Assembly: GCF_009856865.1 (NCBI RefSeq) | Contig: NZ_WVUD01000011.1 | Span: forward strand, 42,426-106,425 | Reading direction: 5' to 3' | DNA: 64,000 nt | Source: Solidesulfovibrio aerotolerans | GTDB taxonomy: Bacteria; Desulfobacterota; Desulfovibrionia; Desulfovibrionales; Desulfovibrionaceae | In this document: piece by piece, positions 54,561 through 63,730 of the stretch | Layout: every line of letters begins with the position of its first letter | Numbering within the stretch: position 1 is the first letter of the stretch | Program-made: the position numbers and the translations under genes | Notes under the pieces: generated by a model | Told to the model about the DNA's origin: nothing | The model's input: only the letters and a program-made list of their open reading frames with translations | Databases searched by the model: none

Positions 54561-55777
54561 GGCTTTTTGCCGTGCATCTGGGCCACGAGTTCCTCCAGGG
54601 ACATCTCGTCGTCGATGCGGTAGGGCTCGGGCCGGTCGGAATCGAGATCATGGCCTGCGTTGCCGGCGGCCGGGTGGGGGGCGGGGCTGACCGGGGCCAC
54701 GGGTCGGGCCGGCTGTGGCTCGGCGGGGCGGATGGGCGGCGGGGCTGGCCGGCTGCTGGCCCGAAAGACCAGGGTGGGCGGGGTCAGGCTGGTCCGGGCG
54801 TCGAGAAATTCCTCGCGGTAGCGCTCGAAGGTGAACATGCCGTCGGAGCGGCCGGCCTGCTGCATGTTTTCAATCTGGTTGAAGCGGTTTTCCCGGATGA
54901 TATTGCGAAGGGCCGGGGCGCTGCGGATGATGGACAGGACAGGTGCCCGAAAGCCCACCTTGGGCAACAGTTCCAGATGCTGCACCACCACGGCCCCCAG
55001 GCAGGAGGCCAGTTGGGAGCGCACAAAATCCTGGGCGTCGGCGGTAAAGGCGTTGCACAGGCGCAACAGCGCCTCCTCGGCCGTGGCGGCGTGCAGGGTG
55101 GCGATGACCAGATGGCCGGACTCGGCGGCGTTGATCGTTAGGCGCATGGTTTCCGGGTCGCGCAGTTCCCCCACCACGATCACATCAGCGTCTTCGCGCA
55201 ATACATCCTGCAACCCTTGTTCAAAGCTCGGGAAATGGGCACCGAGTTCGCGCTGGTCCACCAGCGAGCGCTCGGAGACAAACCGGTATTCGATGGGATC
55301 TTCCAAAGTGACAATATGGCCGGCCCGGGTTTCGTTTATTTCCCGGACCATGGCCGCGATGGTGGTGGATTTGCCGTTGCCCGTCGGGCCGCAGATGAGA
55401 ATCAGGCCATGGGGCTGGCTGCACAAGTCCCGCAGGGAGGGGTGGAGATTTAAAGCCTCGAAATCGGGGATGGTCGCGGGCAGAAAGCGGATGGTCAGGC
55501 CCAGGCCATCGGCGGTATGAAAGGCGTTTAAGCGCATCTGGGCATCGGGGAAATGGGCTGAGAAATCAACGGACCAGCGTTCGGCCAGGATGCGGCGTTG
55601 GCGGTCGGTGGTGAGGCTGTGCAGCAGGGTATCGAGTTCCTCGGCGGCAAAGGTGATGTCGCGTTGGAAGTGGAGGAGCCCGTTTTTGCGGGCGGCCACG
55701 GGCATCCCTGGCCGCAGATGCAGGTCGGATACATTGTTGCGAACACAGGACGTGACGAGTTTTTTGAATTTTTCCAT
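54557..55777 (-). CDS. PilT-like twitching ATPase
   Basis: A 406-aa secretion-type ATPase. An N-terminal PAS-like domain has SDLHLRPG. Walker A is ICGPTGNGKSTT, the Asp-box/Walker B segment is VIVVGELRDPETM and the His box GHLVIATLHAAT. These mark PilT/PilU, which retract type IV pili. The last ~60 residues are Pro-rich and unlike PilT (usual ~345 aa). No other pilus gene is in the window, so PilT-like is as far as I go. It starts 10 nt after the macroglobulin gene and is co-transcribed. Confidence 0.87.
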   Translation of the reverse strand: MEKFKKLVTSCVRNNVSDLHLRPGMPVAARKNGLLHFQRDITFAAEELDTLLHSLTTDRQRRILAERWSVDFSAHFPDAQMRLNAFHTADGLGLTIRFLPATIPDFEALNLHPSLRDLCSQPHGLILICGPTGNGKSTTIAAMVREINETRAGHIVTLEDPIEYRFVSERSLVDQRELGAHFPSFEQGLQDVLREDADVIVVGELRDPETMRLTINAAESGHLVIATLHAATAEEALLRLCNAFTADAQDFVRSQLASCLGAVVVQHLELLPKVGFRAPVLSIIRSAPALRNIIRENRFNQIENMQQAGRSDGMFTFERYREEFLDARTSLTPPTLVFRASSRPAPPPIRPAEPQPARPVAPVSPAPHPAAGNAGHDLDSDRPEPYRIDDEMSLEELVAQMHGKKP

Positions 55778-55787
55778 AAGTCGTGGG

Positions 55788-58700
55788 CTATTTTCCCGAT
55801 CCGGTGACAACGAAGGAGCCGGCTTCGCCGCTGGCCCGCAATTCCGGGGCGTACATGGCCTCGGCCTGGGCCGGGGGCAGCCGGAACTCGCCGGGCGTCA
55901 CAGCCCGCAGCAGGGCGTAGTGGACCTGCCAGCCGGTGTCGGGCAGATCCGTGAACATGAGGATACGGTCGTCGCGCAGGTCAAGGGCGTTACTCCTGGA
56001 TTTGTCGTCCTCGCCCATCCAGGGCAGCCGTTCGGTGCTGTCCAGGCGCGGATTTTCCACTTCAAGGCCGGCCGGCAGCAGATTTTCCAGGACAACGTTG
56101 GCAACCGGCCCGCTCGTTGCCCGCACGGCGAATTTGACCACCACCAGCGCCCCCTGGGGCACGGTGTTGGCGAGCAGCGGCTCGCCGTTTCGGGTCAGAT
56201 AGGTCCGGGCGATCTCCAGCCCGGCGGCATGGGGCGCATAGGCGGCCGGTGCCGGGATGCCGCGGGTGCGCACGGAGTAGAAGCAACTGCCCGGCTCGAA
56301 GCCCTGGGTGACGCTGAGCCGCAGATCGCCGGTGTCTGCAAGCCGGCGCAGGCTTAAGACCTTGGCGCTCGAAAAATCCGACAGCAGGCCCGAGCCGGCA
56401 AAAAGCTGGCCCGAAAACGGCTTTTTGGCCTGCTGGCGGGCGTAGAACTTGCCAAGGGCCAACAGGGCAAAGGCGTTTTCCTGGGTGGACGGGTAGGCTT
56501 CGCCCTCCAGGAGCCGTCCGACCTCCACGACCAGGCTGCCCAGGCGCGGATCGGCCGGGGCGGCGTCCATCAGCGCCGACAGATAGAGCGCCTTGTCGCG
56601 CAGGGTGGAGTCCAGCGTGCCGCCGGTTTCCTTGCGCGCTTCGCCAGACGGGACAGGGCCGGCCACCAGCAGATCGGCGGCCCGGGTGTTGCCCACGGCA
56701 GCGTAGGCAGCGGCGAGCAGGCCCTTGGATTCGGCAGCCATGCCCTTGCCGTGGGCATCGCGCAGATTGTCCATGGCCCCGATGTCGGCCCGGCCGGCCT
56801 TGGCCTGGACGAACAGGGCATAGGCGGCGAGCTTTTGGCCGTCAGCCGTGTCGAGCTTGGCCTCGCGCCCGGTTTCGCCGGCATAGCGCAACGCCTGCCC
56901 CAGGACGTCCTTGTCCACGGGATAGCCGGCCGCAGCCGCTTCGACCAGGAAATGGGTGGCATACAGGCTCATCCAGGGTTGCGGTTCATCCCCGCCGGGC
57001 CACATGGCAAACCCGCCGTTATACAGCTGCATGCCCGTTATCCGGCGCAGGCCCGAGAGCACCATGGCGGCCGGATTTTGGTTTTCAAAGGCGGCCGGGT
57101 CCATGGCCCGGGCCAGATCGGCAAAATAGAGCAGGGGAAAGGCCTTGGAGGTGGTCTGCTCCAGGCAGCCGTAGGGATAGCCGAGCAGGGCTTTTAAGTT
57201 GCCGGTGAAACGGATCAGCGGGGAGGCCCCGACGGTGACGTCGCGCCGGGCCGTGCCGGGCAGGAATTCCCCGGAGGCCAGTTCGGGAATGGTCAGGTTG
57301 GCGGATTCAAGACTGCCCGAGCGCACCGAGGTGCGCGCCGGCAGCGGCGAGCGCACCGGGATGTCGGCCGAATCCGTGGATGATTCCCCGCCGCCGCTGA
57401 CGGTGGCGGCCAGGGAGGCCACGCCCTCGCTCTCCCCGGCCGTGACCGGGAAGACGATGGCCGCCGTGGCTCCTTTGGCAATGGCCACGGTTTGCGGGGA
57501 ATTGGCCACGCTCGCCGGGCCGGAGGCAGTCAGCGTCACGGCAAAGGAGCCGTCCTTGCCGGTGTCGTTGCGAACGGTCAGGGTCGTTAGGGCTTTGTCG
57601 CCAAAGGACAGGAAGCGGGGGAACGACGGCAACAGGACGAGCGGGCTTTTGACGATGGTTTTGGCCTCGGTCGAGGCAAAGCGGCGTCCCGACGCGCCAA
57701 CGGCCATAAGCCGCACCTGTCCCTGGAATTCGGGGATATCAAAATGCACGGTCGCCTTGCCGGTGGGGCCGACGGACACCAGCCCCGACCAGAACGCCAC
57801 GGTCTTGGCGGCCGGGCTTTGGGAGCGCACGAAGTTGGACAGGTCTTCCAGACCGTCGCCGCCGCCGGCCAGGGCCTTGCCGAGGATAGGGGCCACTTCC
57901 GGGAGGAGCAGGGCAAACGTGTCGCTGGTTTCCACCTGCAACTGGCGCTTGGCATAAAACGCGGCAAAGGGGTTGGGGGTTTTCTGGGCGATGAGTTGCA
58001 AGATGCCCTCGTCCACGGCAGCCACGGTGACCACGCTGCCGGGGGGAGCGCTGACCTCGGCGGAAAGCGTTGTGCCGGGGCGGATTTCGGCCGGGGCGGC
58101 AAGGGTCAGGGGCAGCTTGCCCGAGGCCTTGTCCACGCCGATGGGGGTTGCGCCGTAAGCGCGCGACGGGCTGCCGGAGACGACGTCGCCGACCTTGCGC
58201 ACCAGGGTTGCGGTCACATACACGCCGGGCATGTATTCGGGCTTAATGGGCACGGTGATTTCGCCGGTGTTGCCGGGCAGGTCGATGATCTGCACGTCGT
58301 GGATGGCCGAGCCTTCCACCGCCACCAGCAGCTTGCCGCCAAAGGGGGCGCGCACCTGCAATTTGGCTGTTTCGCTCGAGGCGTATTCGGTCTTGTCGGG
58401 TTTCAGTTCAATGCGGGCCGGATTCTCCATGGCCCAGGGCGAATAGCCAAAACCGCCGGCATAGAAATCGACCTGGGTGGCCGCGCCCGAAGCGTCGTCG
58501 GTGAGCACCACCCGGTAGCTGCCAAAGGACGGCGGGGTGAAACTCACCCGGCCTTTGCCGCCGGCAAGGGCCACGGTCTTGGTGTCGAGCACCTTGGGAT
58601 CGCGCACGGATTCGTATTTGAGCGAACCGTCCGGGCCTTTGCGCAGCACGGTCTGCCAGGCGTCGCGGTACAGCGTGGCCGATAGCTCCGCCGTGTTGGC

Positions 58701-61259
58701 GAGCGCGCCGCCGGAGGCCACAGATACGCAATCAAAGGTGAGCGGCTTGCCCGGGGGGGCGGCATCGCTGGCCAACCGTTTGAGCCCCGGATAGCTGGCG
58801 TAGACATGCACCGGCATCCGGGCCAGGCTGGACACGCCCCGGCCGCCGCCTTCGCGCACCCGGGCGGTGAAAATGGCTTCCAGGGCGGCCGGCGGCGACA
58901 GGCCGTCCGGCAGGGCGGCCTCGAAGGCGGCCTTGCCTTCGGCGTCAAGCGCGCCCGACTCCTGGAAAAATTCCGTGTCCTCAAAGCTGCGTTCCGGATC
59001 GCCAAAGACGTATTGCTCAAACCCCTTGGGAGCAAAGGCCGCCTTGACCAGCCGGGCGCGCACCTCCACCGGCAGATCCGCCCCGGGCGCGCCAAAGAGA
59101 TAGCGCCCGGACACGGCAAAGGGCACGGCCTGTCCTGGGACAGCCAGGGCCGGGTCGGCCGTCACCGCGACGCTGATGCGGTCGGGCACGAATTCTTCCA
59201 CCTGGAAACGGTACTGGCCGATGACGGTCTCACCGATGGCGATTTCCAGGGTATAGGCCCCGGTCAGGGACTGGGACGGCAGGGACTGTTTGAGGCTCAC
59301 CGCCCCTTCAGCGCCGGTGACGACGGCCTGTTCGCTGATTTTCCGGCCCTGGGGATCGGCCAGCCGGATGGTCACCGGCATGGAGGGCGGCACGCCCAGA
59401 CGCACGTCGCGCACCACGGCCAGCCCCTCCAGGGTTTCGCCCGGGCGGTAGATGTCGCGTTCGCCGTAAATAAAGGCCGTGTAGCCGGCGGCCGGAATGA
59501 CCGCGCCGCCGACGTCGAGGCCGGCTTCGTCCACCCGGAAGCGGTCGTAGAGCAGAAAGCTCGTGTCCGCGCCTTTTTGCACCACAATCAAATAGGGGCG
59601 TTTGTCGGAAGCTGCCTTGGGATTGATTTTGGCCCGGAAAAGGCCCTGGGCGTCGGTTGTGCCACCGGCCAGTTCCTGGTTTTGGTGGGAGTAGACCTTG
59701 ACGCTGGCTCCGGTGAGGGGGGCAAGGCTGGCCACCGAGGCCGTCCAGACCAGCAGATCGCCCGGTCCCTGCTTGGCGATGATGCCGATGTCGGTGATAC
59801 ACACAAATCGCTGGAAGCCCTCGAACTTGCCGGGAACGGTGAGGGCCACGCGGTAGAGGCCCGGTTCCTGCCCCTGGATGAATTTTTCGAGATTAAGCGG
59901 CGTGGTCTCCACGGTGTTGCTTTTGTGGCGCAAGGGCACCCGGTCGCTTGTTATCCGGTCGCCCAGGCTGGAATTGATCCCGCCGCCGCCGTAGAAGTCC
60001 TCAAAAGCCGAGTAGTCCATGGTAAAAAGCGGACACATGTTGTTGAAATAGACCCGGTCGATGGAGACTTCGGCCGTGGTGGCGTTGACACTTTTAACAG
60101 CCAGATTCTTGTAGCCGTTGCGCGACAGGAACAACCCCTGGTCGCGAAAATCCACGCTGGGCTCAAGGTCTGGGACGCGCACCGTGCGCGTGACCTCGGC
60201 GTCAAGAACCGCGCCGTCGGCAGCGATGAGTCCCTTTTCCAGGACGACGCTGTATTCCCGGCCCGGCTCAAAGGCCCCGCTTAAGAGCAACTCCGCGCCA
60301 TCGGACGCCAGTTCCGTGGCCATGTCCGGTTCAATGCGGATGTGCCCGGCTGTTTCCTCGTTGGCCTCGACCGGAGTGGACATGGTGAGGCGGATGGTGG
60401 CGGTTCCTTCCTCGGAAGCAGCCTTGACCTCGCGCAGGCGCAGATGGGGGTCGAGCGCCACGGGGATGACGGCCACGGCTTCGCGCGCCAGGGCGATGTC
60501 GCCCTTATCCGGGAGCAGCCCCGGAGTGATCACGACTTTGACATCGCGCTGTTGGGGCGTTTTCTCGATGGGATCGGAGACAAAGCTGATTTTTTTGGCG
60601 CTGTGGGTGGTGCTCAGCGCAATGGCCACGGGTTTTAACGGGTCGCGGGGATCAACGAGTTTTATGTGGTCAACCAGGGCCTTGGGCTCGACGGAGCGGT
60701 TAAAGGCCGCTTCGCCGCGCACCACCACCATGGCCCCGCCTGCGGCCGCCGGTTCCAGGTGGGCGGTCAGGCGCGCCACTTCAAAGCTGCCGTAGCTGGC
60801 CTGCCAGCTGTCCTGGCCGGCCAGTACCTGGGGCGGGGCCACCAGGGCCTGGGAGGAAAATTTTACAGTGTAGACCGTTGCCTGGGCAAAACCGTCTTTG
60901 GGCTCAAAACGCAGCATGTAGGGCGAAATCCAGGTCCAGCGCCCTGGTATGGGCGGTTCGATGACCGCGGGATCGGCGGCCGGTGAGGCCCCTTCCTTGG
61001 CCGCGCCCACGGGCCGGTCAAAGGCGGCCAGCAGATAGCGGCCGCGTTCGGGGTCCATGGCCAGACCGGCCACGCGCACGGCGTCCAGGGCGGCCTGGGG
61101 CGCGGGTGCGACCTGGCCTGTCGGCTCGGAGGAGGCAGCTGGCGGCGGGGCCGGCTGGCGTGCCAGCAGCGCAAACTCGCCCAGGGCGATGACGGCCAGG
61201 GCCGCGATAAGCCAGTTTTTCCAGGTCTGCCGTGTGCCGTCTGTGGGCGATTGGTTCAT
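55788..61259 (-). CDS. Bacterial alpha-2-macroglobulin with thioester motif
   Basis: A 1823-aa macroglobulin (YfhM class), near the usual ~1650-1900 aa. One N-terminal transmembrane segment (LIAALAVIALGEFALL) lacks a lipobox Cys, unlike E. coli YfhM, so it is probably inner-membrane anchored with a periplasmic body. Many MG domains follow (e.g. YTAFIYGERDIYRPGETLEG). The thioester motif YPYGCLEQTTSK is intact near residue 1363. Such proteins trap proteases. The usual partner, penicillin-binding protein 1C, is absent; a PilT-like gene follows instead. Start has GGAGGCCGC. Confidence 0.93.
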   Translation of the reverse strand: MNQSPTDGTRQTWKNWLIAALAVIALGEFALLARQPAPPPAASSEPTGQVAPAPQAALDAVRVAGLAMDPERGRYLLAAFDRPVGAAKEGASPAADPAVIEPPIPGRWTWISPYMLRFEPKDGFAQATVYTVKFSSQALVAPPQVLAGQDSWQASYGSFEVARLTAHLEPAAAGGAMVVVRGEAAFNRSVEPKALVDHIKLVDPRDPLKPVAIALSTTHSAKKISFVSDPIEKTPQQRDVKVVITPGLLPDKGDIALAREAVAVIPVALDPHLRLREVKAASEEGTATIRLTMSTPVEANEETAGHIRIEPDMATELASDGAELLLSGAFEPGREYSVVLEKGLIAADGAVLDAEVTRTVRVPDLEPSVDFRDQGLFLSRNGYKNLAVKSVNATTAEVSIDRVYFNNMCPLFTMDYSAFEDFYGGGGINSSLGDRITSDRVPLRHKSNTVETTPLNLEKFIQGQEPGLYRVALTVPGKFEGFQRFVCITDIGIIAKQGPGDLLVWTASVASLAPLTGASVKVYSHQNQELAGGTTDAQGLFRAKINPKAASDKRPYLIVVQKGADTSFLLYDRFRVDEAGLDVGGAVIPAAGYTAFIYGERDIYRPGETLEGLAVVRDVRLGVPPSMPVTIRLADPQGRKISEQAVVTGAEGAVSLKQSLPSQSLTGAYTLEIAIGETVIGQYRFQVEEFVPDRISVAVTADPALAVPGQAVPFAVSGRYLFGAPGADLPVEVRARLVKAAFAPKGFEQYVFGDPERSFEDTEFFQESGALDAEGKAAFEAALPDGLSPPAALEAIFTARVREGGGRGVSSLARMPVHVYASYPGLKRLASDAAPPGKPLTFDCVSVASGGALANTAELSATLYRDAWQTVLRKGPDGSLKYESVRDPKVLDTKTVALAGGKGRVSFTPPSFGSYRVVLTDDASGAATQVDFYAGGFGYSPWAMENPARIELKPDKTEYASSETAKLQVRAPFGGKLLVAVEGSAIHDVQIIDLPGNTGEITVPIKPEYMPGVYVTATLVRKVGDVVSGSPSRAYGATPIGVDKASGKLPLTLAAPAEIRPGTTLSAEVSAPPGSVVTVAAVDEGILQLIAQKTPNPFAAFYAKRQLQVETSDTFALLLPEVAPILGKALAGGGDGLEDLSNFVRSQSPAAKTVAFWSGLVSVGPTGKATVHFDIPEFQGQVRLMAVGASGRRFASTEAKTIVKSPLVLLPSFPRFLSFGDKALTTLTVRNDTGKDGSFAVTLTASGPASVANSPQTVAIAKGATAAIVFPVTAGESEGVASLAATVSGGGESSTDSADIPVRSPLPARTSVRSGSLESANLTIPELASGEFLPGTARRDVTVGASPLIRFTGNLKALLGYPYGCLEQTTSKAFPLLYFADLARAMDPAAFENQNPAAMVLSGLRRITGMQLYNGGFAMWPGGDEPQPWMSLYATHFLVEAAAAGYPVDKDVLGQALRYAGETGREAKLDTADGQKLAAYALFVQAKAGRADIGAMDNLRDAHGKGMAAESKGLLAAAYAAVGNTRAADLLVAGPVPSGEARKETGGTLDSTLRDKALYLSALMDAAPADPRLGSLVVEVGRLLEGEAYPSTQENAFALLALGKFYARQQAKKPFSGQLFAGSGLLSDFSSAKVLSLRRLADTGDLRLSVTQGFEPGSCFYSVRTRGIPAPAAYAPHAAGLEIARTYLTRNGEPLLANTVPQGALVVVKFAVRATSGPVANVVLENLLPAGLEVENPRLDSTERLPWMGEDDKSRSNALDLRDDRILMFTDLPDTGWQVHYALLRAVTPGEFRLPPAQAEAMYAPELRASGEAGSFVVTGSGK

Positions 61260-61279
61260 TGCGGCCTCCGATGCTTACC

Positions 61280-61307
61280 TTCATACCCGCGTTCCATATT
61301 TTTTCAA
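61280..61307 (-). promoter_or_regulatory. Candidate promoter of the macroglobulin operon
   Basis: On the minus strand TTGAAA (61307-61302) is followed after 16 nt by TATGAA (61285-61280). The start codon at 61259 is about 14 nt beyond the predicted transcript start, so the leader is very short. Confidence 0.45.
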
Positions 61308-61383
61308 CTGCGATGCGAGGAAATGACGCGTTTGCAAAATGTCGCCGCTCTGATACCCCAGACCATCACGCCAAGGAGGCCCT

Positions 61384-62241
61384 ATGTTTCGCATCCAGTC
61401 CCTGCTTGTACTGCTCGCTGTTGTGCTGTGCTGCCTTCTGGGGGCGGCCGAGCCGGCCGAGGCCGAGGCCGAAACCCGGAAAACGACGGTTTACGGCATG
61501 TTTCGGCAGAGTGCCCAGGGGGGCATCGAGCTGACCAGTCCCCAGGAGCCCGGCGTGGTCTATATTCCCTTCGATACCGGGGCGATTATGGGTTCGGTGG
61601 TGGGCATCAAGGTCCGGGTCGTGGGTGTGGTTCGCGAAACCGTGGACCGCCAGGGTGTCAGCTACCGCATTCTGGCCGTGGACGAGATAAAGCCTCTGAC
61701 GGCGGAATACGGGGCCACCACCATCACGCGCAACCAGCCGGTGGGCCTGCCCGGGACCGATGCGGCCGAGGTCCACGCCTATCATAACAAGACCTGTTAT
61801 TTTTTCCCCCGTTACGCCGTGGTCGAGACGCTGGCGTCCTATTCCGACGGCCACACCCTGCGGGTTGCGGCCCACACCGGGGCCGATTCGCCGGACGCGG
61901 TCTGCGAACTGGCCCAGGGCACGCCGCTGTTTGAGATCCCCAACGGCGGCGACTTCGCCTTTGCCGGTCTGGCCGGCGACACGCTGCTGGTGCAAAACGG
62001 CGCGCCCCAAGAGATACACGGGCTGATGGCCGTCGATCTGGCCGCCGGAAAGCAGACCCTGGACGCCACGGTTGCGCCGGGGGCAACGGTGGCCAAGGGG
62101 CGGCTGTTCTATACGGAAAAGCGCCCCGAGACCGGGCGCAAAACGGCCTGTCCGGCCGGCAAGACGGCGGTGCGGCCCATGGCGCTGGTCTTAAAGACTG
62201 GAAAGGCGGCAGCGGCCGGTAAGGAGACCTGCTGGCCGTAA
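61384..62241 (+). CDS. Exported protein of unknown function
   Basis: A 285-aa protein with a signal peptide (residues ~1-27, cleavage near AEAEAET). The mature part has repeated short beta-strands (VYGMFRQSAQGGIELTSPQE, VVGIKVRVVGVVRETVDRQG) suggestive of OB-like or small beta-sandwich domains, with a Cys pair around TCYF and VCEL. No family is recognised. Start 61384 has AAGGAGG upstream. It is divergent from the macroglobulin gene and convergent with the BepA-like protease gene, so a periplasmic role is plausible. Confidence 0.7.
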   Translation: MFRIQSLLVLLAVVLCCLLGAAEPAEAEAETRKTTVYGMFRQSAQGGIELTSPQEPGVVYIPFDTGAIMGSVVGIKVRVVGVVRETVDRQGVSYRILAVDEIKPLTAEYGATTITRNQPVGLPGTDAAEVHAYHNKTCYFFPRYAVVETLASYSDGHTLRVAAHTGADSPDAVCELAQGTPLFEIPNGGDFAFAGLAGDTLLVQNGAPQEIHGLMAVDLAAGKQTLDATVAPGATVAKGRLFYTEKRPETGRKTACPAGKTAVRPMALVLKTGKAAAAGKETCWP

Positions 62242-62263
62242 GGGCGAGCTAACCGCAGCGCGT

Positions 62264-63730
62264 TTAATTCAGGATCTTTTTCTTCCAGAATTCGGCGCGT
62301 TTTTCGATGGCCGCCTGCAGCTTGGCCAGCTCGCGGCGGTCGTCGTCGGTTTTGGCCGCAGCCTTGGTTTTTTCCAGCTGGAATTTGACCTGCATGGGGT
62401 TGTTTTCGTACACGGCGGCGTAGGTCAGGTTGAGGTAGGCGTGGAAAATATCCCCGGCCTGCCCGAGGATCTGGCCGTAGATGGCGCGGATTTCGCCGTT
62501 TTCCGGCACGCGCAGGCGCACCTTTTCCATATAGCTGATGGCGGCCTTGGGGTTGCCTTCCTGGGCCAGCATGCGGCCGTATTCGAAATTGGAATCGATG
62601 TCGCCGGGATTTTGCCGCAGGGCCGCCTCCAGCAGGGTCTTGGCCCGGGCGAAATCGCGGATCTTTAAATAATAGCGGCCGGACTCGCGCAGCACCAGCG
62701 GGTCTGTGCCGCCGCAGGCCAAAGCCGCATCAAAGGCCGCCTTGGCCTGGCTCATATCCTCCAGGGACCGGGACAGGGCGATGGCAAGGCCGAGCTTGTC
62801 CAGGCAGGTCGCCTTGTCGCCAATCTTTCGAAAGTAGGCCACGGCGTTTTTGGGGTCGGTATAGCGGGCGCGCACCAGCACCTGGGCGCGTTTGAAAGCC
62901 GCGTCCTGATCCTTGCGGTCCTGGACGTCCTTGGGCAGCATCTTCACCCGGTCTTTTAAGTAGGCCATGCGTTCGTTGAGGCCCGGGTGGGTGCTTAAAT
63001 AGGTGGGGATGTCGCCGCCGCCCTGCATGAATTTGAGTTTGCGCATGGTCTCGAAGGCTTCCACCAACCCTTGGGGCGAATAGCCGGCGGCCACCAGATA
63101 GTTCATGCCCACCTGATCGGCCTCGCGTTCGTCGTCGCGGGAATATTTGAGATAGGCATGGGCCGTGGCAGCCTGGGAGCCGACCGCCATAAGCGTGCCC
63201 AGATCCTGGTTGCCGGTGGCTTGACCGAGCACCGCGCCGGCCAGGACGCCGACCAGCTGGCCGATGGAAAGCATTTTCATCTCGCCCACGCGCTTGGCGA
63301 TGTGGCGCTGGCTGACGTGGGCCAGTTCGTGGGCCACAACACCCGCGATCTCGGACTCGTGCTCCATCTGCAGAATCAGCCCGGTAAAGACGAAGACGTA
63401 GCCGGCCGGCCCGGCAAAGGCGTTGACGGCGTTATTGTTGATGATGGCGACGTTGAAGGGAAAAGGCTGGGGCGGCATGACTTTGACGATGCGTTCCACC
63501 ACGCCGCTGATGTAGTCGTTGATCTCGGTGTCCTCGATCAGCGGCATGCGGGCCCGAATCAGCGTGTTGAATTTTTCGCCAAGCTCTCGTTCGTCTTTGA
63601 GATCAAAGGAAAAAAACGAGGCCTGGGCGGTTGGGGCCAGCACCAGGGACACTGCCAACCAGACAGCGGCAGCCGCCGCCGCCAGTCGCCGGGTCGCGCC
63701 CGGCCGGTGACGCAAGCTTGGGACGTACAT
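62264..63730 (-). CDS. BepA-like periplasmic M48 metalloprotease with TPRs
   Basis: A 488-aa protein. An N-terminal hydrophobic export signal ends near ASF (about residue 37). The M48 protease motif VVAHELAHVSQRHIAKR (HExxH) is near residue 133, with the third ligand in DDEREADQVGMNYL. Residues ~300-480 hold TPR repeats (ARAKTLLEAALRQNPGDIDS). This is the architecture of BepA, which degrades misassembled outer-membrane proteins and helps LptD mature. It fits with the SurA-like and macroglobulin genes as envelope care functions. It is convergent with the exported protein gene. Confidence 0.92.
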   Translation of the reverse strand: MYVPSLRHRPGATRRLAAAAAAVWLAVSLVLAPTAQASFFSFDLKDERELGEKFNTLIRARMPLIEDTEINDYISGVVERIVKVMPPQPFPFNVAIINNNAVNAFAGPAGYVFVFTGLILQMEHESEIAGVVAHELAHVSQRHIAKRVGEMKMLSIGQLVGVLAGAVLGQATGNQDLGTLMAVGSQAATAHAYLKYSRDDEREADQVGMNYLVAAGYSPQGLVEAFETMRKLKFMQGGGDIPTYLSTHPGLNERMAYLKDRVKMLPKDVQDRKDQDAAFKRAQVLVRARYTDPKNAVAYFRKIGDKATCLDKLGLAIALSRSLEDMSQAKAAFDAALACGGTDPLVLRESGRYYLKIRDFARAKTLLEAALRQNPGDIDSNFEYGRMLAQEGNPKAAISYMEKVRLRVPENGEIRAIYGQILGQAGDIFHAYLNLTYAAVYENNPMQVKFQLEKTKAAAKTDDDRRELAKLQAAIEKRAEFWKKKILN

